A DNA stretch of 64,000 nucleotides from JAYFNU01 sp034933305 (GCA_034933305.1 JAYFNU010000002.1:1-64000); one strand, 5' to 3'; shown: positions 51,873 to 61,242, counted from the first letter of the stretch. Made by a program: numbers and translations. The notes: a model not told the origin generated them from the letters alone.

Positions 51873-51922
51873 GAAAATCCCGTAAATGCCCATGAATTGG
51901 GCGTTTACGGGATTTTTGTTTT
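51873..51922. terminator. tRNA-Leu terminator
   Basis: AAATCCCGTAAATGCCCA pairs with TGGGCGTTTACGGGATTT; T-rich tail TTTTGTTTT. Confidence 0.9.
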
Positions 51923-52023
51923 GCCCGAAAAGTCCCGAGTCCAACTCGAGGCCAACTGAAAGTCCAACTTTTTTGAGGAGCTGCTTTATGTGCGCGGCAT
52001 CTGCCGCGCTTTTTGTTGCCTTT

Positions 52024-53265
52024 TCACAGCTTCGGCTCGAATAAGCTCGCCATCGTGTCGGCGGCCTGCTCTTCCTTTTCCGAGATGAAGTCGAGATATT
52101 TGTCGGTCGTCGAGATGTTCGTGTGGCCGAGGTGCCCCATCAGGCTCTTTGCGTCGATACCGTTCGCCATCAGAAGTGTTGCGTTGGTGTGCCGGAGCTG
52201 GTGGATAGAGCACCGCGCAAGGCCGTATTGCTTTTGAAAACGCTGTAGCCAGGTGTAGGGCGTGCACGGGTGCATAGGGCCGCCGCCGTATGTGGTAAAT
52301 ACATATCCCTTCGGATTCCAATCCGCCCCTATTTTTTCACGAGCGGAATCATCCTCTTTTTTTAGCTCACGCAAAGCTTTCGAGATCTCCGGCGTGATCT
52401 TTAGTGTTCGTACAGATGATTCCGTTTTGGGCGTTTCCTCATAGATTCCTTTGTTGTGACTATACTGCACTGTCGTGTCGATGCGGATCTTCATTTCGTC
52501 AAACATCACCTTATCCCAGCAAAGTCCTCCAGCTTCCGCGCGGCGCGTTCCTGTTTGCATGCACAGAAGAAGGTAGGCGCGGTACTTTGCGGGCGCATGT
52601 TCGATTAAGGCGTTGTAGAAAACAACAGCTTCGTCTTCGGTCAACGCTTTCACCTTCTTGTATTTGGATTTTGGTATCGATACAGCGTTCATTGGATTAT
52701 CGCTGAGCTTTTTCCAGCCACAAGCCGAATCGAATATGTTTTTGAGAAGAACATAGTATTCCCGAACGGATTTCATTGAAAGCGGCTTACCGTTGCGGAG
52801 ATTTGCACCGTCCTCGCGAAGGCTCTTAAGGAAACTGACAATGTCTATCGACTCGATGTCGTCAAGGTTTCTTCCTCCGAAATATCCTTCGACTCGCTTG
52901 AGCTTGGATTCATAGGTGTCAAGCGTCTTTTGCTTGAGGTTATACTGCGCTGACAGCCAGAATTCGGTGAACTCTTTGAAGGCATATCCCGGTTCATGCG
53001 TCAGCGCTATATTCACAACCGATCTTTCCGCCTCAGTGTCATTTTGCAACTCAATGGCATCGCTGTTCGCTTCGACTTCGTCTTCAAAGAGCAGTTGCTG
53101 CCGCATGAGCTCTCGCTCTATCTTTGACGCTGGCAGCTTCGGATCAAAGCGCCAGTTGCGGGCGAGTATTATTTTTTTGCCGTTGGGTTTATCTCCGGCA
53201 TACACCCGAAGCTGGTACCCCGTCAGCGCACCTGTCTTTTTGTCATATAGCGGACGCGGCTTCAT
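52024..53265 (-). CDS. Tyrosine recombinase / integrase
   Basis: 413 residues. N-terminal Arm-DNA-binding part, SAM-like core-binding domain (about 120-210: EFWLSAQYNLKQKTLDTYESKLKRVEGYF), and catalytic domain with R of GTRRAEAGGL, HQLRHTNATLL (H-x2-R), the HLGHTN His, and the nucleophile Tyr in STTDKYLDF. Tn916/ICE-type family. Located about 155 bp from the tRNA-Leu 3' end, the usual attachment position. Four bases after the excisionase gene. Confidence 0.95.
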   Translation of the reverse strand: MKPRPLYDKKTGALTGYQLRVYAGDKPNGKKIILARNWRFDPKLPASKIERELMRQQLLFEDEVEANSDAIELQNDTEAERSVVNIALTHEPGYAFKEFTEFWLSAQYNLKQKTLDTYESKLKRVEGYFGGRNLDDIESIDIVSFLKSLREDGANLRNGKPLSMKSVREYYVLLKNIFDSACGWKKLSDNPMNAVSIPKSKYKKVKALTEDEAVVFYNALIEHAPAKYRAYLLLCMQTGTRRAEAGGLCWDKVMFDEMKIRIDTTVQYSHNKGIYEETPKTESSVRTLKITPEISKALRELKKEDDSAREKIGADWNPKGYVFTTYGGGPMHPCTPYTWLQRFQKQYGLARCSIHQLRHTNATLLMANGIDAKSLMGHLGHTNISTTDKYLDFISEKEEQAADTMASLFEPKL

Positions 53266-53268
53266 GAG

Positions 53269-53484
53269 CTACCTCCCTATAGGAACGCGCCTCGTGTTTC
53301 TGCGCGCCACGAAAACATTCATATCATCCGCAAAGGTGTCGATGTTTATGAGCACTCGGTTTCCGATGCGGACACAGGGAAAGCCGAAATCGATCAGCGT
53401 TCGGATTGTGCTTTCACCGATCATTGTGTTTGGATTGTTTTCTTTTAGGTATGCCGCGGTGCGGCGTATAGTCATCCAGTTCAT
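53269..53484 (-). CDS. Excisionase-like small DNA-binding protein
   Basis: 71 residues. MTIRRTAAYLKENNPNTMIGESTIRTLIDFGFPCVRIGNRVLINID has the helix-turn-helix plus wing of the MerR/Xis excisionase family. AAGGAGG ribosome binding site. Adjacent to the integrase, so it should direct excision. Confidence 0.85.
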   Translation of the reverse strand: MNWMTIRRTAAYLKENNPNTMIGESTIRTLIDFGFPCVRIGNRVLINIDTFADDMNVFVARRNTRRVPIGR

Positions 53485-53945
53485 AATGTTCCTCCTTGGA
53501 TTGTCGGGCGGGATGGGTTTTTGCTTCTTATCGTACTAAGACATACCAGTCCCGCCCGATTTTTTTACTCCTTTTTGTTTATGCTCATCTACCCTAAACA
53601 GACGGCGGATGGCTTGTCCGCTCCACGGGTTACCTGGACCTCCATAAAGTCCCAAAGACTTTGTGGGGGTGGTCGGCTCCCCTCCGAGGTTCTCTCCGAG
53701 CTGCACCCATTGCTTGAGTCTGTGGCTGTGCAGGTGTACCATTGTCGCCCTCGCTTTCATGGCCCGTCGCCCGTATGCCTTCGGGCGGTCTGAACGTGGT
53801 GTTGATCGCAAGCGCACCGTTCACGCGGCTGACCTTTTCAAGTCACGAGGGTTGATGTATCTGTTAAGGCTTTATTCTTTTGTCAATGTTCGGGAGGTTC
53901 TAAAAAGTCCCTCTACTTACTAAACACAAAAAACAGGGTGCCTGC
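53485..53945. other. Intergenic part of the island without a confident gene
   Basis: About 460 bp between the excisionase and the sigma-like gene. The longest minus-strand frame (53536-53817) encodes a Gly/Pro/Arg-rich 93-residue sequence with no known domain and no clear ribosome binding site. GGCCCGTCGCCCGTATGCC/GGGCGG around 53760-53792 can form a hairpin. I see no firm gene. Confidence 0.4.
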
Positions 53946-54341
53946 TTACCACAAATCGCTGATTTTCAAAAGTTTTCTTAGCTTTTTGAGAATTTGAGCC
54001 TTTCTTTTATGTACCGTAGAACACGAAACCCCTAAAGATTCTGCCAAGTCTCGCTCGCTCGTATCCCAATAGAAAAGCTCACGAATGAGGGAATATTCCT
54101 CTCTCGTGAGCTTTTGGAGCGCGATATGCAGTTGTTCGGCAAGCAGTCTTCGCTCGATTTCGTCGTCGAGCGCATTTGGATTTAGGCATTCTTCCTCTGT
54201 GAGCTCCTCGGTGGTCGCTCTGTACAACGCATCTCGTCGGCATTGCTTGTTGCGAAGCTTGTTGTACTCCTGATATATGGTGATATCCACTTCGACCTTT
54301 TGTCCTCTGACGCGGATATATCGTTTCTCATTTTTATCCAT
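53946..54341 (-). CDS. Sigma-70 region 4-like protein of mobile element
   Basis: 131 residues. C-terminal helix-turn-helix (LTREEYSLIRELFYWDTSERDLAESLGVSCSTVHKRKAQILKKLRKLL) is sigma region 4. The N-terminal half is charged and contains YIRVRGQKVEVDITIYQEYNKLRNKQCRRDALYR, a pattern common in Firmicutes conjugative elements. Probably controls element genes. AAGGAG upstream. Confidence 0.85.
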   Translation of the reverse strand: MDKNEKRYIRVRGQKVEVDITIYQEYNKLRNKQCRRDALYRATTEELTEEECLNPNALDDEIERRLLAEQLHIALQKLTREEYSLIRELFYWDTSERDLAESLGVSCSTVHKRKAQILKKLRKLLKISDLW

Positions 54342-54874
54342 CTGAATACTCCTTTTTGTTTTTGGGTGAAAAACAAAAAGGAGCTTCGGCGGAGCACGCG
54401 GGCGATGCTGACAAGCAAAACAAGCCGAGCAATATCTCTCGCTCGACCATGTGCCCTCGATTGGACAAATTCGCGAAGTTTTAGAGTCGTCCTTTACCGA
54501 CGCAAATCCTATCTCGCGGCATTATACAATTGAGGTTGTTCTGTCCTTTGCCTCCGAGTACCTGTCCATACGGCGATATGTATTCATTCAAGACCTCCTG
54601 AGATGAAATGTTGACGTGTCAATTTCGAGAAAGTGAGTTCGGGGGTTAAGTGCATAGGCAATGCATTGCCCATGCGAATAAAAAAAGGACTTGACCGAAT
54701 CTGTCAAGTCCTTTTGGGGGAATGGAAGCACATGTTTTGCCGTATTGTAACAGTCGCCTACTTTTTTAACGCATATCTGAAAGAGGCTATTCAAAGTGTT
54801 TCCTAACGCTTGCACAAATCAGCACCACACTTCATGAACACTTTTCTGCTCCGCATAAAATCGGCTGTATGGAG
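54342..54874. other. Intergenic stretch with terminator
   Basis: No confident gene. A 75-residue minus-strand frame (54588-54815) has no known domain. Contains the terminator listed separately. Confidence 0.5.
54679..54716 (-). terminator. Terminator of the flavoenzyme operon
   Basis: AAAAGGACTTGAC and GTCAAGTCCTTTT around a seven-base loop; on the minus strand followed by a T-run (TTTTTTTATTC). Confidence 0.85.
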
Positions 54875-56779
54875 TTAAACGTTGAGTCCCGCTTCATAGC
54901 CTTCTCTTATGGCTATGTAACCATTACGCGCTTGTTTAGCGTCGCCCACTCTTATCACAGGCAATATCACGTCATTTGTACAAAGCGAATTAGCTTTTGA
55001 ACCGACGGCGCACACAACTGCATCCATCCTGTCGAGGGAATGGCAGACGTCGTTTCTTTGGTATTCTACGGCATGTGTTGAAACGCCGGTAACCGTTGCA
55101 CCGGTAATAATCTCAACGCCGTTTTCTCGGAGTCGCTCCAACAGATAATGTACGCAAGAAGGTTCGCCGTCGCTGGCTATGGCATCCTTCATTTCCAATA
55201 CCACAACCTTGCAGCCCTGCGAAGCAAGGTGATCCGCTGTTTCGCAGCCCACGAGCCCTCCGCCGATGACGGTGAAGTGCGTTCCTTGAAGCTCCCGCCC
55301 GAGCAGTATTTCGTTCGCAGATATGAAGTTCTCTTTTAATCCCGGAATCGAGGGACAAAGTGGAACACTTCCGCACGCATCTATTACAGTGTCAAAGCCG
55401 TCCTTGTTCAGCAGTTCTGCGTCGACTTCGCAGTTCATTTTCACCTCAACCCCGTATTGTGTGAGCTGCCTTCTTTGCCACAACAGAAACGAGGCGAATT
55501 CGCTTTTTCCCGGTGGGACGCAGGCCGCTCGCCACTGCCCGCCAAGTTCGTTTGATTTTTCAAAGAGCGTGACTTTGTGCCCTCTCGACGAAGCAACTAT
55601 CGCCGCCTCGCAGCCCGCAACTCCGCCACCGACTACAGCAATCTTTTTAGGTGCCTTTGCCGAAGACAAATCGTATTTGTACTCCATTCCGGTAAGCGGG
55701 TTTACGAGGCACCTGACGGTGCCGCCCCTGTTATTTTCACCGATACAGCCCTGAAGACAGCCTATGCAGTGAAGTATGTCACCAAACCTGCCCGCACAGA
55801 CCTTGTTAGGCATTTCGGGGTCGGCGAGCGAGCTTCGCGCCATAACGCAGATATCCGTTTTGTCACCCTGCAACAGCATCTCCGCTATGAGCGGGTCGTT
55901 TATCCGCCCCGCCGCCATGACCGGTATGCCGACGCTGCTCTTTATCGCCGACGCGTTTTCAATGTAACCGGCAAGCGGGAAACCCGATGGCGGCGTTATC
56001 GTATACGCGGTGGTGTAAACGCCCTGAGAGCAGTTTATGCAGTCGGCCCCCGCTCCTTCAAGCAGGCGCGCAAGTGCACAGCTTTCGGCGAGCGACAAGC
56101 CACCGTGGACATACTCTTGAGCACTCATGCGGTAGATTATCGGATAATCCCTTCCACACAGCTCGCGCACGCGTTTTACGATCTCCGTCGCAAATCGTGA
56201 GCGCCCTAAAAGGTCGCCCCCGTATTCGTCGCTTCGCTTGTTGGAGAAAGGCGAAACAAACTGATTGATGAGATAACCGTGTGCGCCGTGTATCTCCACG
56301 GCGTCAAAGCCCGCCTGCTTGACGCGAAGTGCGCAAGTCGCGAATTGCTCGACAAGTTCCTCTATCTCCTCAACGGAAAGCTCGCGTGGGATTTCGCTCA
56401 TAGTTGGGTCCTTCACGGCAGATGGGGCAACACATCGGACGCCCGTCACGGCTCCACAGGTCTCACGACCGGCGTGGTATATCTGAGCCGCGACCACCGC
56501 CCCCGCATTATGCATGCGGTCAGTGAACGCCCTGTGCGCTGGTATCTGCGCATCGCTCCACAGCCCCGGCAGATTTTTGAAGCCGCCCGCTTCGGGGGAT
56601 ATGCGATAATCCTCGGTGATGATGAGTCCCCAGCCACCCTTTGCCTTTTGCTCGTGATAGCATATCCACTTCTCGTTGGGCAAGCCGTCCTCTTCGCAGT
56701 AATTAGTCACCATGGCCGAGACCGCCATGCGATTTTTCAGTGTTAGGCCGTTTATTTTTATCGGCGTGAGCAATTTCAT
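54875..56779 (-). CDS. Old-yellow-enzyme-type NADH:flavin oxidoreductase
   Basis: 634 residues, 2,4-dienoyl-CoA reductase / BaiCD-like. N-terminal FMN TIM barrel (1-about 330: PIKINGLTLKNRM, HAGRETCG, HGAHGYLINQFVSPFSNKRSDEYGG, VMAAGRI), a [4Fe-4S] cluster motif C-x2-C-x3-C...C (CIGCLQGCIGE, RCLVNP), then FAD (IAVVGGGVAGCEAA) and NAD(P) (FTVIGGGLVGCETAD) Rossmann motifs. Reduces enoate-type double bonds of unsaturated acyl-CoA, steroids or xenobiotics. Start ATG 56779 chosen over TTG 56794 because KLLTPIKING matches the family start. Cargo gene of the island. Confidence 0.92.
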   Translation of the reverse strand: MKLLTPIKINGLTLKNRMAVSAMVTNYCEEDGLPNEKWICYHEQKAKGGWGLIITEDYRISPEAGGFKNLPGLWSDAQIPAHRAFTDRMHNAGAVVAAQIYHAGRETCGAVTGVRCVAPSAVKDPTMSEIPRELSVEEIEELVEQFATCALRVKQAGFDAVEIHGAHGYLINQFVSPFSNKRSDEYGGDLLGRSRFATEIVKRVRELCGRDYPIIYRMSAQEYVHGGLSLAESCALARLLEGAGADCINCSQGVYTTAYTITPPSGFPLAGYIENASAIKSSVGIPVMAAGRINDPLIAEMLLQGDKTDICVMARSSLADPEMPNKVCAGRFGDILHCIGCLQGCIGENNRGGTVRCLVNPLTGMEYKYDLSSAKAPKKIAVVGGGVAGCEAAIVASSRGHKVTLFEKSNELGGQWRAACVPPGKSEFASFLLWQRRQLTQYGVEVKMNCEVDAELLNKDGFDTVIDACGSVPLCPSIPGLKENFISANEILLGRELQGTHFTVIGGGLVGCETADHLASQGCKVVVLEMKDAIASDGEPSCVHYLLERLRENGVEIITGATVTGVSTHAVEYQRNDVCHSLDRMDAVVCAVGSKANSLCTNDVILPVIRVGDAKQARNGYIAIREGYEAGLNV

Positions 56780-56852
56780 GTCATATACCCGCAAGAGAGC
56801 TTTCGGAACGTTTAAACGCTCCGAAAGCGCTCCCTTTCGTCAAATAAATATT

Positions 56853-57745
56853 TTATCGTATCCCGATTCTGTCATAGCCTTCGTAGTTCATAAGCATCTG
56901 CGCTATATCGCAGGAATACTCATCCATGTGATAGGTCGGAAGCTTTACGATGAAACTGTTTTTGTCCTCGTCGGGAGAAAACGCCAGCAGCTCGCCGCAG
57001 CGTATGCTCGCTTCTATCTCATCGTAGGTGAAGTCGGAGTCAAGTATGTCATTTATCTCCTCGACCGACACGCGTATGTAGCGACGCTGGATGTCCATGG
57101 TCGTCATGAGGGTAGAGCCCTCTATTTCGCTTGCCCCGGCGTTCTCATAGAGATAACTCACGGCGTTGTCCACTTCCTTTGTGACTGAGCCGTAATTTGA
57201 GCCGTAGGAGGCGAGGATGCCGTTGAAGCTCTCTAGCCTTTGCCTTTTCCATCGCACCTGCCATGACATGCTCAACTAAGACATTCGATAAAGTGTAATC
57301 ATCCATGATTACCGAATAGGGGACTCCAAGTGCGTGCAGCAGCAGTGCCGCAGTGACGCCGGTTCGGTCTTTCCCCATAAAGCAATGGAATAGCGTCGCC
57401 CCCTCATCACTTTCCAAAAGCAACTCAAAGAGCGAGCGAAAAGCGTTTTGCGCAACCACAGGCAACACATAGGAGCGGTAGTTTTCAATAAATCTAGACA
57501 CATCATCAGGAAGGCAAAACTCGTTTGTTGCCAACGGAACATTGCTTTTTTGGGGATTGTCGGCGTTTTCGGCCTTTTGCATCTCCAGCGATATGTGCGC
57601 CACATTCTCAATATGCACATCTGGCAGAGCAGAGCACTCCACCTCGCTTCGCAGGTCAACTACCCGACGAAGGCAGTAAACGTTCGTCAGCACAGTCGCG
57701 TCTTCTGCAGACAGTTTATCCAACACACCGGAACGATACGCTGTC
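56853..57745 (-). pseudogene. Tyrosine phosphatase-like gene, truncated and frameshifted
   Basis: The part read from 57,745 leftwards begins YRSGVLDKLSAEDATVL and carries the P-loop HCFMGKDRTG (H-C-x5-R), as in Y_phosphatase3 proteins. Its first 30-40 residues are missing; before YRSG the frame runs into antisense lactonase sequence. Near 57,230 the frame breaks: AMEKAKARE continues as SFNGILASYGSNYG in the next frame, which reads on to 56853. The last 90 residues (VEEINDILDSDFTYDEIEASIRCGEL) are of unknown type. Same strand as the flavoenzyme gene. Confidence 0.75.
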
Positions 57746-58636
57746 AACGAGCTCAAGGAATTCCGCGGCGAGCGCTGCGGCGCGCTGTCCAGCTTTGCTT
57801 TCGATGCGAACAGCCTCACGCTCACGCTGCTCTCACAGCAGCCGACGGGCGGGACCGACCCCTGCCATGTAACGACGGGGCCGGCTGACGCGGTCTATGT
57901 TTCGAACTATATGAGCGGCAGTGTCGCCGTTTTTTCGCTCGACGAAAATGGAGCGGCGTGTCCCCGCCGCCAGTTTTTCCAGTATGAAGGCAGCAGCGTC
58001 AACAGAGCGCGCCAAAATTCGCCCCATGCCCATTCGCTCGTTTTCGACCGCGCACAGCGCCGCGCTTTCGTGCCGGATCTCGGCACCGACAGGCTCATGC
58101 GCTATGCGGTCGATCCCGCCACGGGGCTGCTGACGCCGGACGGATTTTTCCCGCTCGATGCAGGCTCGGGGCCCCGCCACTGCGAATTCTCCCGGGGCGG
58201 AGATGTATGCTACCTCATCAAGGAGCTCACAAGCGAGATTACCGTGCTCGCGTATGACGCCGAGACGGGCATCTTCACCCACAGACAGAACATCTCCACC
58301 GTCGCATCCCGCCGCAGCGCCGTGCCGAACACCTGCGCCGATCTTCATCTGTCAGCCGACGGGCGCTTTCTGTACGGCTCCAACCGCGGGGAGAACACCA
58401 TCGTATGCTTTGCCGTTGAGCCGGACACCGGCCTGCTGCGGACTGTGGGCAGCTATGACTGCGGCGGCGAGGTCCCGCGCAGTTTCGCAGTCGATCCGAA
58501 GGGGGGCTATGTGCTCTCGGCAAATCAGGATACGGACAACATCGTCGTTTTTCGCGCTGAGGCGGAAACCGGCGCGCTCGAAAAAGTATCTGAGATCAGC
58601 GTGCCGACACCTGTCTGCGTCCGGTTCCGGACGTAA
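57746..58636 (+). pseudogene. Lactonase (6-phosphogluconolactonase type), 5'-truncated
   Basis: Beta-propeller lactonase of the YbhE family, about 297 residues left. The frame is open from the junction (VNELKEFRGERCGALSSF, GGTDPCHVTTGPADAVYVSNYMSGSVAVF, PHAHSLVFDRAQRRAFVPDLGTDRLM, CADLHLSADGRFLYGSNRGENTIV, FAVDPKGGYVLSANQDTDNI) but has no start codon before ATG 57911, which lies inside the fold. About 45-60 N-terminal residues are missing. It would have opened sugar lactones; with the dehydrogenase downstream this fits sugar oxidation. Confidence 0.8.
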
Positions 58637-58675
58637 AGCGCGCGTGCGGTACAATTCTATAACGGAGGAAACCAA

Positions 58676-59767
58676 ATGAACATACCAAAGACCATGAAAG
58701 CGGTCGTCCTCAAGGCCTACGATCAGCTCGAGGTCGTCGAAATGCCCGTCCCCGCACCCATGCAGGGCGAGGTTCTGTGCCGCGTGCGCGCCGTCGCCAT
58801 CTGCGGTTCGGATCCCAAAATGATTCACGGGCAATATGCGGGCGTCCACTGGCCGCCCTACTTCCCCTTTGTGATGGGGCATGAATGGGCGGGCGAGGTT
58901 GTTGCGCTCGGCGAGGGCGTGACGGAATTTAAAGTCGGCGACCGCGTTGCGGGCGAAGCCCACAGCGGCTGCGGCAAGTGCCGGAACTGCCTGACAGGTC
59001 ACTATACGGTCTGCCTCAACTACGGACAGGACGGCAAAAACAGCGCGACCGACAAGGGCCACCGCCACTATGGCTTTTTCTGGCAGGGCGCGAACGCTCA
59101 GTACAACGCCTACAAGGTACAGGCGCTGCACAAAATGCCGGACAACCTGAGCTTTGACGAAGCGGCGCTGTGCGACACGGCGGGTGTCGCGATGCACGGC
59201 ATTGATCTTGTCGGCATCACGCCCGGCGGCACGACCGTCGTCTTCGGCCCCGGCCCCATCGGCCTTTGCGCCATGCAGATGGCGAAGGGACTCGGCGCCG
59301 GACGGGTCTTCATGATCGGCCGCGGGAAAAAGCTCGCACTCGCCAAAGAGCTCGGCGCTGATGTGTGCATCGATTTTGAAAAGGAGGATCCCGTCGCGCG
59401 GGTGTTGGAGCTGACCGACGGCGTCGGATGCGACGAGGTCATCGAGTGTTCCGGCGCGAACGATTCGCCCAAAAAGGCCTGCGAACTCGTCAAGAAGGCG
59501 GGCGCGATCGCGCTGACGGCCAATTATCACGACGATCTCGAACAGATCCCGCTGCCGCTCAACCGCATCGTTTTCAACGAGATCAAAATCGTAGGCTCCA
59601 AGGCGAACCCCAACGTTTCCGACAAGGTTTTGCATTTTCTCGCGGACGGCACGATCGACGGCAAGCGCCTCGTGACGCATACCTTCCCGCTCGAGGATTA
59701 CGAAAAAGCGGTCGATATTTTTGAAAACCGGCGGGACGGCGCCATGAAGGTCGTCATTCATCCGTAA
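58676..59767 (+). CDS. Zinc-dependent medium-chain alcohol dehydrogenase
   Basis: 363 residues. Catalytic zinc: C of AICGSD and H-E of GHEWAGE; structural zinc: four Cys in CGKCRNCLTGHYTVC; NAD fold VFGPGPIGLCAMQMAKGLGA. Polyol/sugar-alcohol dehydrogenase subgroup (sorbitol or galactitol-phosphate type). ATG behind ACGGAGGA. With a lactonase before it and cyclase and SDR after, oxidation of a sugar or cyclitol is likely. Confidence 0.9.
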   Translation: MNIPKTMKAVVLKAYDQLEVVEMPVPAPMQGEVLCRVRAVAICGSDPKMIHGQYAGVHWPPYFPFVMGHEWAGEVVALGEGVTEFKVGDRVAGEAHSGCGKCRNCLTGHYTVCLNYGQDGKNSATDKGHRHYGFFWQGANAQYNAYKVQALHKMPDNLSFDEAALCDTAGVAMHGIDLVGITPGGTTVVFGPGPIGLCAMQMAKGLGAGRVFMIGRGKKLALAKELGADVCIDFEKEDPVARVLELTDGVGCDEVIECSGANDSPKKACELVKKAGAIALTANYHDDLEQIPLPLNRIVFNEIKIVGSKANPNVSDKVLHFLADGTIDGKRLVTHTFPLEDYEKAVDIFENRRDGAMKVVIHP

Positions 59768-59788
59768 CATGGAAAGAGGTAAAAACGT

Positions 59789-60472
59789 ATGCTGCAATAT
59801 AAAGAGATCATCGACCTGACCATGCCGGTCTTTACGGGCATGTCGATCCCGCCGGCCAACCGGGAAAACTCCCCGAAGGTCATCGTGGAGAACCGCATCG
59901 ACATCAATGAAAAGGGAATCAACGTCTCCTATTATCAGCAGGGCATTCACGCGGGGACACATCTCGATTCGCCGCTGCACATCATCAAGGGCGGCACGCC
60001 CATCGACGAGGTGCCGCTCGAACATTTTATGGGGCCGGGCTACTGCATCGACTGCACCGAAGTGAAGCCGAACAAGCCGGTGACCGCCGCCATGCTCGAC
60101 AAGGCGGCCGGCAAGATCACGCAAAAGGGCATGATCGTTCTCCTGTATACGGGCTGGAGCGACAGGATGTTCGGGACGGACGATTACTGGATGCAGTCGC
60201 CCTATCTCGGTGAGGACGCCGCACAATGGCTCGTCGATAAGGGAGCAAAGATCGCGGGCTTTGACTTTTTCCAGGATCTCGGCGCGAAAAATTCCGAACT
60301 TCACCCTGAAAATTTCCACGTTCACCGCATTTTGCTCGGCAACGGTTGCCTCAACATCGAGCACCTCGTCAATCTCGGCGCCGTGGTCGACACATACTTC
60401 GACGTCATCGCGCTTCCGCTGCGCCTCAGGGGCGTGGAGGGATCGCCCTCGCGCGTGATCGCGCTGCGCTGA
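59789..60472 (+). CDS. Cyclase / kynurenine formamidase-like metal hydrolase
   Basis: 227 residues. The H-x-G-T-H-x-D-x-P-x-H motif of the cyclase family (IHAGTHLDSPLHI, residues 51-63) binds the metal. Members hydrolyse N-formylkynurenine, amides or lactones. Here a lactone or ring-opening step in sugar breakdown is plausible. GAAAGAGG ribosome binding site. Stop overlaps the next ATG by one base. Confidence 0.87.
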   Translation: MLQYKEIIDLTMPVFTGMSIPPANRENSPKVIVENRIDINEKGINVSYYQQGIHAGTHLDSPLHIIKGGTPIDEVPLEHFMGPGYCIDCTEVKPNKPVTAAMLDKAAGKITQKGMIVLLYTGWSDRMFGTDDYWMQSPYLGEDAAQWLVDKGAKIAGFDFFQDLGAKNSELHPENFHVHRILLGNGCLNIEHLVNLGAVVDTYFDVIALPLRLRGVEGSPSRVIALR

Positions 60473-61233
60473 TGGGGAGATTCGAAGGCAAGACGGTCAT
60501 CGTCACGGGCGCGGGAGCCGGCATCGGCTTTGAGACGGCGTGCGCGTTCGCCGCAGCCGGCGCGGGCGTCGTGGTGAATTCAAAGAGCGCCGCCCACACG
60601 GAAAAGGCCGTGCAGGCGATCTGTTCCGCCGGCGGCAGGGCTGTCGGCGCGCCTGGTGACGTCTCGGCCGCCGACAGCGCGCAGACGGTCGTCCGCGCCG
60701 CAGTCAGCACCTTCGGCGGGATTGATATACTTGTCAACTGCGCCGGCATTGTCCCGCAGGGCTCGGTGACCGACTTCTCGGAGGACGAGTGGGACGAGGC
60801 CATGCGCGTCAATGTAAAAAGCGTTTTTCTCATGTCAAAATTCTCGCTGGAGATCATGCGGGAAAGAGGCGCGGGCTGTATCATCAATGTTGCGTCGGTC
60901 GCCGCGATCAAGGGATTTGCGAACCGCACGCTGTATGCCGCGACGAAGGGGGCCCTCCTTTCCATGACGAAAGCGATGGCCGCGGATTATATCCGCGAGA
61001 ATATCCGCGTTAATTCGATCTGTCCGGGCACCGTGCTGACGGAATCGCTGCAGGCGCGCATCGATACCGCGGCAGACCCCGTCGCGGAGAAAAAAATGTA
61101 TGAGTCCCGGCAGCCGATGGGCCGCCTCGGCACGCCGGCCGAAATCGCGCAGGGCATTCTCTTTCTCGCGGACGATGCCAACAGCTTCATGACCGGCGCC
61201 AACCTCGTCGTCGACGGCGGCGTTTGCATCTGA
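60472..61233 (+). CDS. Short-chain dehydrogenase/reductase
   Basis: 253 residues, classical SDR. TGAGAGIGFETA Rossmann motif, NCAGIV, catalytic Ser in NVASVAAI and Y-x3-K in LYAATKGAL, and the C-terminal FMTGANLVVDGGVCI. FabG/gluconate 5-dehydrogenase-like length. Last gene of the operon; followed by a strong terminator. Probably works on the same substrate chain as the zinc dehydrogenase. Confidence 0.92.
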   Translation: MGRFEGKTVIVTGAGAGIGFETACAFAAAGAGVVVNSKSAAHTEKAVQAICSAGGRAVGAPGDVSAADSAQTVVRAAVSTFGGIDILVNCAGIVPQGSVTDFSEDEWDEAMRVNVKSVFLMSKFSLEIMRERGAGCIINVASVAAIKGFANRTLYAATKGALLSMTKAMAADYIRENIRVNSICPGTVLTESLQARIDTAADPVAEKKMYESRQPMGRLGTPAEIAQGILFLADDANSFMTGANLVVDGGVCI

Positions 61234-61242
61234 TGCCTTCCT

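Larger units (their letters stand above)
51869..57745. mobile_element. Integrated genomic island next to tRNA-Leu
   Basis: Starts just behind the tRNA-Leu 3' end and runs to an abrupt return to high GC near 57,745. It has lower GC and different codon use from its surroundings, an integrase and excisionase at the tRNA side, and all its genes on the minus strand. I found no copy of the tRNA 3' end at the right boundary, so the right attachment site is lost or the right end was formed by a different event. No conjugation, replication or phage structural genes are present; it looks like a remnant. Confidence 0.75.

Noticed and set aside
53536..53817. 93-residue hypothetical gene in the island
   Set aside because: No clear ribosome binding site, no recognised domain, and low-complexity composition; left as an intergenic note.
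55148..57188. Plus-strand frames across the flavoenzyme and phosphatase region
   Set aside because: Antisense to genes with clear domains; the frames have no domains of their own.
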